64,000 bases of DNA from CAIQQQ01 sp037445025 (GTDB lineage Bacteria; Pseudomonadota; Alphaproteobacteria; Acetobacterales; Acetobacteraceae): positions 62,001 to 126,000 of the forward strand of contig JBBILI010000006.1 in the NCBI GenBank assembly GCA_037445025.1. Direction: 5' to 3'. The notes under the pieces are model-generated. The model was not told the origin of the DNA, ran no database searches, and worked only from the letters and a program-made list of their open reading frames with translations. The translations under genes were made by a program, and so were the position numbers. Shown here one piece after another: positions 52,942-64,000 of this stretch; positions within the stretch are counted from its first letter, which is position 1; every line of letters begins with the position of its first letter.

Positions 52942-53114
52942 GCAAGAAAGGCGGGGGGCGTTGCCCCCTCGACCCCAACCAGGGGCCGAGCCCCTGGACC
53001 TCTGTCTCAAGGGTTGTTGGCCCATGAAGAGAGGGGCCAACATTCTTAAACGATGGGTGTCCAGAGGCACTGCCTTTGGCGGAGTCCAGGGGCAGCGCCC
53101 CTGGCCTTCCTTGC
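52942..53114. repeat. 173-bp palindromic intergenic element between rpoC and rpsL
   Basis: The left end (gcaagaaaggcggggggcgt) and the right end read in reverse (gcaaggaaggccaggggcgc) are imperfect inverted repeats, each followed by a GCCCC(C/T) hairpin arm. Inside is a further palindrome (ccaggggctcggcccctgg). There is no ORF I can support. The element starts directly at the rpoC stop and ends 20 bases before the rpsL promoter, so it is a compact MITE-like or REP-like insertion. Confidence 0.7.
53086..53104 (-). terminator. hairpin just after rpoC (candidate terminator)
   Basis: ccaggggc (53086-53093) pairs exactly with gcccctgg (53097-53104) around an AGC loop. It lies 10 bases past the rpoC stop and is one arm of the palindromic element. 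No T run follows on the - strand, so termination would need Rho or be partial. Confidence 0.45.
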
Positions 53115-57305
<4,191 letters not shown>

Positions 57306-57321
57306 GCTGAAACTCCTGCTG

Positions 57322-57347
57322 CCGCGGAGGGAGTTGTCCCTCCGCGG
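57322..57347 (-). promoter_or_regulatory. hairpin in the rpoB-rpoC gap
   Basis: ccgcggaggga (57322-57332) pairs exactly with tccctccgcgg (57337-57347), an 11-bp stem with a GTTG loop, in the 62 bases between the genes. It ends 17 bases before the rpoC start codon. There is no T run, so an RNA-processing or translation-control role is more likely than termination. Confidence 0.55.
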
Positions 57348-57367
57348 AATTCAAAATCAGGCAAAGC

Positions 57368-61540
<4,173 letters not shown>

Positions 61541-61609
61541 GGCTGATGCCCCGTTGTGTATAAAATCAAAACCGTCCCGGCCAATCAGCACCCCGGCCAG
61601 ATGGGATTC

Positions 61610-61653
61610 AAAAAACGCCGAATTGGGCGGAAATCAGAGTGATTTCCGCCCAA
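61610..61653 (-). terminator. attenuator hairpin between rplL and rpoB
   Basis: ttgggcggaaatca (61623-61636) pairs exactly with tgatttccgcccaa (61640-61653), a 14-bp stem with a GAG loop. On the - strand it is followed after 7 bases by a T6 run (61615-61610). It lies 34 bases past the rplL stop. An attenuator at this place is known in E. coli, where it sets a lower level of rpoBC than rplJL; the match in position is striking. Confidence 0.75.
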
Positions 61654-61687
61654 CCCAGGTCAAGGCAGCGTGCAGACGCCGCGGATC

Positions 61688-62068
61688 TTACTTGATCTCG
61701 ACTTTTGCACCGTTGTCTTCGAGCACCTTCTTGATCTTCGCGGCCTCGTCCTTCGTGGCCGATTCCTTCACGACCTTCGGAGCGCCCTCGACCAGGTCCT
61801 TGGCTTCCTTCAGGCCAAGACCCGTGATCGTGCGGATCTCCTTGATGACGTTGATCTTCTTGTCGCCGGCGGCGGCGAGGATCACCTGGAATTCGGTCTG
61901 TTCCTCAACCGGGGCCGCCGGAGCAGCCGCGGCCGCGGCCGGACCCGCGACGGCAACCGGGGCAGCGGCGGAAACGCCCCACTTCTCTTCGAGCAGCTTG
62001 CTCAGCTCAGCGGCTTCCAGAACCGTGAGGGCGGAGAGCTCGTCAACCAGTTTTGCCAGATCGGCCAT
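61688..62068 (-). CDS. rplL: 50S ribosomal protein L7/L12
   Basis: The protein has 126 residues from ATG 62068 (MADLAKLVDELSALTVLEAA), chosen because AGGA lies 8 bases upstream; two ATGs slightly further up are less likely. The N-terminal dimer domain leads into an Ala/Pro hinge (VAGPAAAAAAPAAPVEEQTE), and the C-terminal domain has GLGLKEAKDLVEGAPKVVKE. It forms the flexible stalk that recruits elongation factors. Confidence 0.98.
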   Translation of the reverse strand: MADLAKLVDELSALTVLEAAELSKLLEEKWGVSAAAPVAVAGPAAAAAAPAAPVEEQTEFQVILAAAGDKKINVIKEIRTITGLGLKEAKDLVEGAPKVVKESATKDEAAKIKKVLEDNGAKVEIK

Positions 62069-62172
62069 CTTCATCATCCTTTACGTGTGCTGTGGTCAGT
62101 TCCATGCAAGCCCAACCAATGCGGGCCTGCGGCTTTGTGGTCAGGTGTGTGCAAGGGCTCTCGTGCCCAAAA

Positions 62173-62709
62173 TCACGCAGCCTCGGCTGTCTCTTCTGCC
62201 TTGTCCTTGTCCGCGAACGCAGCCAAGACGCGAGCGATCTGTGCGCCAGGTGCCGCCAGGACTCCGGCAATGCGAGTCGCGGGGGTGGCAATCATCCCCA
62301 GCAGGCCGGCACGCAGAGTATCCAGGCTTGGCAGTTCGGACAGCGCCTTGATCCCATCCGCATTGAGCGTCTGGGAACCAAGTGCTCCGCCGAGCACGAC
62401 GAACTTATCGTTGGTCTTGGCGAACTCGATGGCAGCCTTCGAAACCGCAACTGCATCGCGCGACCACGCAAGCGCGGTCGGGCCCTTCAGCAGCGGCTTG
62501 ATGCCATCGAAATTGGTTCCGTCAAGGGCAAGCAGGGCCAGCCGGTTCTTCGCGACCTTGTAGGTGGCGCCGGCCGCCCGCATCTGCACCCGCAGCTTGG
62601 TCACGTCAGCGACCGTCATGCCCTTGTTCTGGGTCACGACAACCATCGACGTCTCTGCGAACACATTGGCGAGCGTGGCCACGAAAGCCCGCTTCTCCGT
62701 ACGGTCCAA
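62173..62709 (-). CDS. rplJ: 50S ribosomal protein L10, TTG start
   Basis: The protein has 178 residues. The TTG at 62709 opens LDRTEKRAFVATLANVFAET, which matches the MDRxEK start of alphaproteobacterial L10. GGAG lies 8 bases upstream. The frame stays open upstream, but those codons do not look like L10. VVTQNKGMTVADVTKLRVQM and LKGPTALAWSRDAVAVSKAA follow. L10 anchors the L7/L12 stalk and in other bacteria represses its own leader. It lies 104 bases upstream of rplL. Confidence 0.95.
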   Translation of the reverse strand: MDRTEKRAFVATLANVFAETSMVVVTQNKGMTVADVTKLRVQMRAAGATYKVAKNRLALLALDGTNFDGIKPLLKGPTALAWSRDAVAVSKAAIEFAKTNDKFVVLGGALGSQTLNADGIKALSELPSLDTLRAGLLGMIATPATRIAGVLAAPGAQIARVLAAFADKDKAEETAEAA

Positions 62710-63011
62710 ATCCCGTCTCCGTCGGTGGCCCGGCGCGTGTGGACCGCGCAAGGCCGGTTTGCCCAAATGGGCCAGCACGAACACCCAATTTCCAGGCGCC
62801 CGGGATGGCCCGGTTCGCCTGTCCATGCCCCTTCCGAAGAAGGGACCAGCCGGAACCGCCAGAGAACAAAAGCTCTCGGGCATCCCCGTCTTCCGCGCGC
62901 GACCCCCGAAGGAATCCTTAAGTCAAAAATGACACGAACGGTCTCGGACAGGATCGGGGGCTCCCGCCCCCTGCCCGCCCGGCCTTGCGACCGAGCGAAT
63001 TCTCAAAAGCC
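62710..63011 (-). promoter_or_regulatory. rplA-rplJ leader region (302 bases, candidate L10 leader)
   Basis: The gap between rplA and rplJ is the place where an L10(L12)4-binding leader RNA is found in many bacteria. On the - strand it contains a gggggc-GGGA-gccccc hairpin (62971-62956), followed about 30 bases later by a short T run (cattttt). No gene I can support lies in it. A distinct L10-leader secondary structure was not resolved by eye, so this is a positional call. Confidence 0.4.
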
Positions 63012-63704
63012 TCAGGCGCTCAATGTGGCGACATCCACGCGCACACCGGGCCCCATCGACGAACTGATCGCAGCCTTCTGCACATAAACGCCCTTGGCGC
63101 CGGTCGGCCGCGCCTTGACGATGGCATCGGCGAACGCCTTGGCATTCTCCAGCAGCTTCTCCTCGGGGAAGCTCGCCTTGCCGATGCCGGCATGCACGAT
63201 ACCGGCCTTCTCGGCGCGGAACTCGACCTGGCCGGCCTTCGCCGCCGTGATCGCGCCCTTGACGTCCATGGTCACCGTGCCGAGGCGCGGGTTGGGCATC
63301 AGGCCGCGCGGGCCGAGGATCTTACCCAGACGACCCACCAGGGCCATCATGTCAGGGGTGGCGATGCAGCGGTCGAAATCGATCTCGCCGGCCTGGATCT
63401 TCTCGCCGAGATCCTCGGCGCCAACCACATCGGCCCCGGCGGCGCGTGCCTCATCGGCCTTCGCCCCACGGGCGAACACGCCAACGCGCAGCGTCTTGCC
63501 GGTGCCGTTCGGCAGGCCCACCAGGCCACGCACCATCTGGTCGGCGTGCCGCGGGTCGATGCCGAGATTCATCGTGATCTCGATGGTCTCGTCGAACTTC
63601 GCCTTCGCATTGGCCTTGGCCAGCGCGATAGCCTCGGCCAGAGCATAGGACTTGTTGGCGTCAACGGACTTGTAGGCCGCGGCCAGACGCTTGGTGTGTG
63701 CCAT
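63012..63704 (-). CDS. rplA: 50S ribosomal protein L1
   Basis: The protein has 230 residues. AHTKRLAAAYKSVDANKSYA at the N-terminus, MNLGIDPRHADQMVRGLVGL and LGKILGPRGLMPNPRLGTVT are typical L1 blocks. L1 forms the mobile stalk near the E site and represses its own operon in many bacteria. It starts four bases after the rplK stop. Confidence 0.98.
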   Translation of the reverse strand: MAHTKRLAAAYKSVDANKSYALAEAIALAKANAKAKFDETIEITMNLGIDPRHADQMVRGLVGLPNGTGKTLRVGVFARGAKADEARAAGADVVGAEDLGEKIQAGEIDFDRCIATPDMMALVGRLGKILGPRGLMPNPRLGTVTMDVKGAITAAKAGQVEFRAEKAGIVHAGIGKASFPEEKLLENAKAFADAIVKARPTGAKGVYVQKAAISSSMGPGVRVDVATLSA

Positions 63705-63708
63705 GATC

Positions 63709-64000
63709 TCAGCCCTCCACCACGGTGATGCCCATCGACCGGGCCGAACCCGCGAGCATGCTGACCGCGGCCTCCACGGTGTTGGCGTTCATGTCCTTCA
63801 TCTTGATGGCGGCGATGTCGCGCAGCTGCGCGATGGTCACCTTGCCCACCGGCGCGCCCTTGCCGGGCGTGGTCGTGCCAGCGCTGATGCCGGCGGCCTT
63901 CTTGAGGAAGTAGGTGTTGGGCGGGGTCTTGGTGATGAAGGTGAAGGTGCGGTCACCGAAGGCGGTGATGACCACAGGGACCGGCATCCCCGGCTCCATC
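63709..64000 (-). CDS. rplK: 50S ribosomal protein L11, C-terminal part (5' end outside window)
   Basis: Ninety-seven codons are visible of about 142. The frame runs through the right edge. The visible part has EPGMPVPVVITAFGDRTFTF, TPPNTYFLKKAAGISAGTTT, GKVTIAQLRDIAAIKMKDMN and AVSMLAGSARSMGITVVEG, the L11 rRNA-binding domain. The methionine at the edge is internal, not the start. L11 contacts the GTPase centre rRNA where thiostrepton binds. Confidence 0.97.
   Translation of the reverse strand, partial: MEPGMPVPVVITAFGDRTFTFITKTPPNTYFLKKAAGISAGTTTPGKGAPVGKVTIAQLRDIAAIKMKDMNANTVEAAVSMLAGSARSMGITVVEG

Noticed and set aside
62710..62883. N-terminal extension of L10 to the ATG at 62883
   Set aside because: The added residues do not resemble any L10. 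Homology begins exactly at the TTG codon with a good binding site.

Overview
The window is GC-rich DNA with very dense coding. The ribosomal, RNA polymerase and ATP12 genes fit an alphaproteobacterium. A family in Rhodospirillales/Acetobacteraceae is my best guess, based on an ATP12-type F1 assembly chaperone, a long alpha-type RNA polymerase and short intergenic hairpin repeats. That placement is inference; no rRNA gene is present to test it.

Left part, about 1-17.1 kb, is accessory metabolism on the + strand. It starts with the end of an alpha/beta hydrolase, a membrane-embedded aminopropyltransferase-like protein and a Tat-signal protein-isoaspartate-methyltransferase-like protein. A complete TRAP transporter (dctP-dctQ-dctM) and a DAO-type FAD oxidoreductase follow, then a transglutaminase/DUF2126 giant. 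Next comes a ureide-type catabolic run: an Asp/Glu racemase-family protein, dihydropyrimidinase (hydA), AtzG-like, AtzE-like amidase and AtzH-like. This run is translationally coupled to a 2-keto-3-deoxygalactonate kinase/aldolase pair. Two intergenic hairpin elements built on the same TTGGCGAC core sit in this region.

Middle part, about 17.1-35.2 kb, is mostly on the - strand. It holds a YgjP-type metallopeptidase, an orphan peptide/dipeptide-type ABC binding protein, asparaginase, rpsD with its terminator, phosphomannomutase and galU, and a membrane J-domain protein coupled to maeB. It also holds tRNA-Leu(GAG), lipB (+ strand), two unrecognised proteins, and the chain rarA-rluC, asmA-atp12-acyP. 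A repeat family of AT-rich hairpins appears at 28.6 kb and again at 43.8 kb inside the ribosomal cluster.

Right part, about 35.2-64 kb, is the main ribosomal/RNA polymerase superoperon, all on the - strand. In transcription order it runs rplK(partial)-rplA-rplJ-rplL-rpoB-rpoC, then rpsL-rpsG-tuf, then the S10, spc and alpha operons ending with rplQ. Three departures stand out. A GTG-initiated membrane diguanylate cyclase (GGDEF with I-site) sits between adk and rpsM. fusA is missing between rpsG and tuf. Ribosomal protein L5 has a long basic N-terminal extension. Recognisable sigma70-like promoters lie before rpsL, rpsM and rpsD, and hairpins lie between rplL/rpoB, rpoB/rpoC, tuf/rpsJ and rplO/secY.

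No phage, insertion sequence, CRISPR array or toxin-antitoxin module was recognised. The points most worth following are the cyclase inside the ribosomal cluster, the ureide/keto-deoxy-sugar gene run, and the intergenic hairpin repeat families.
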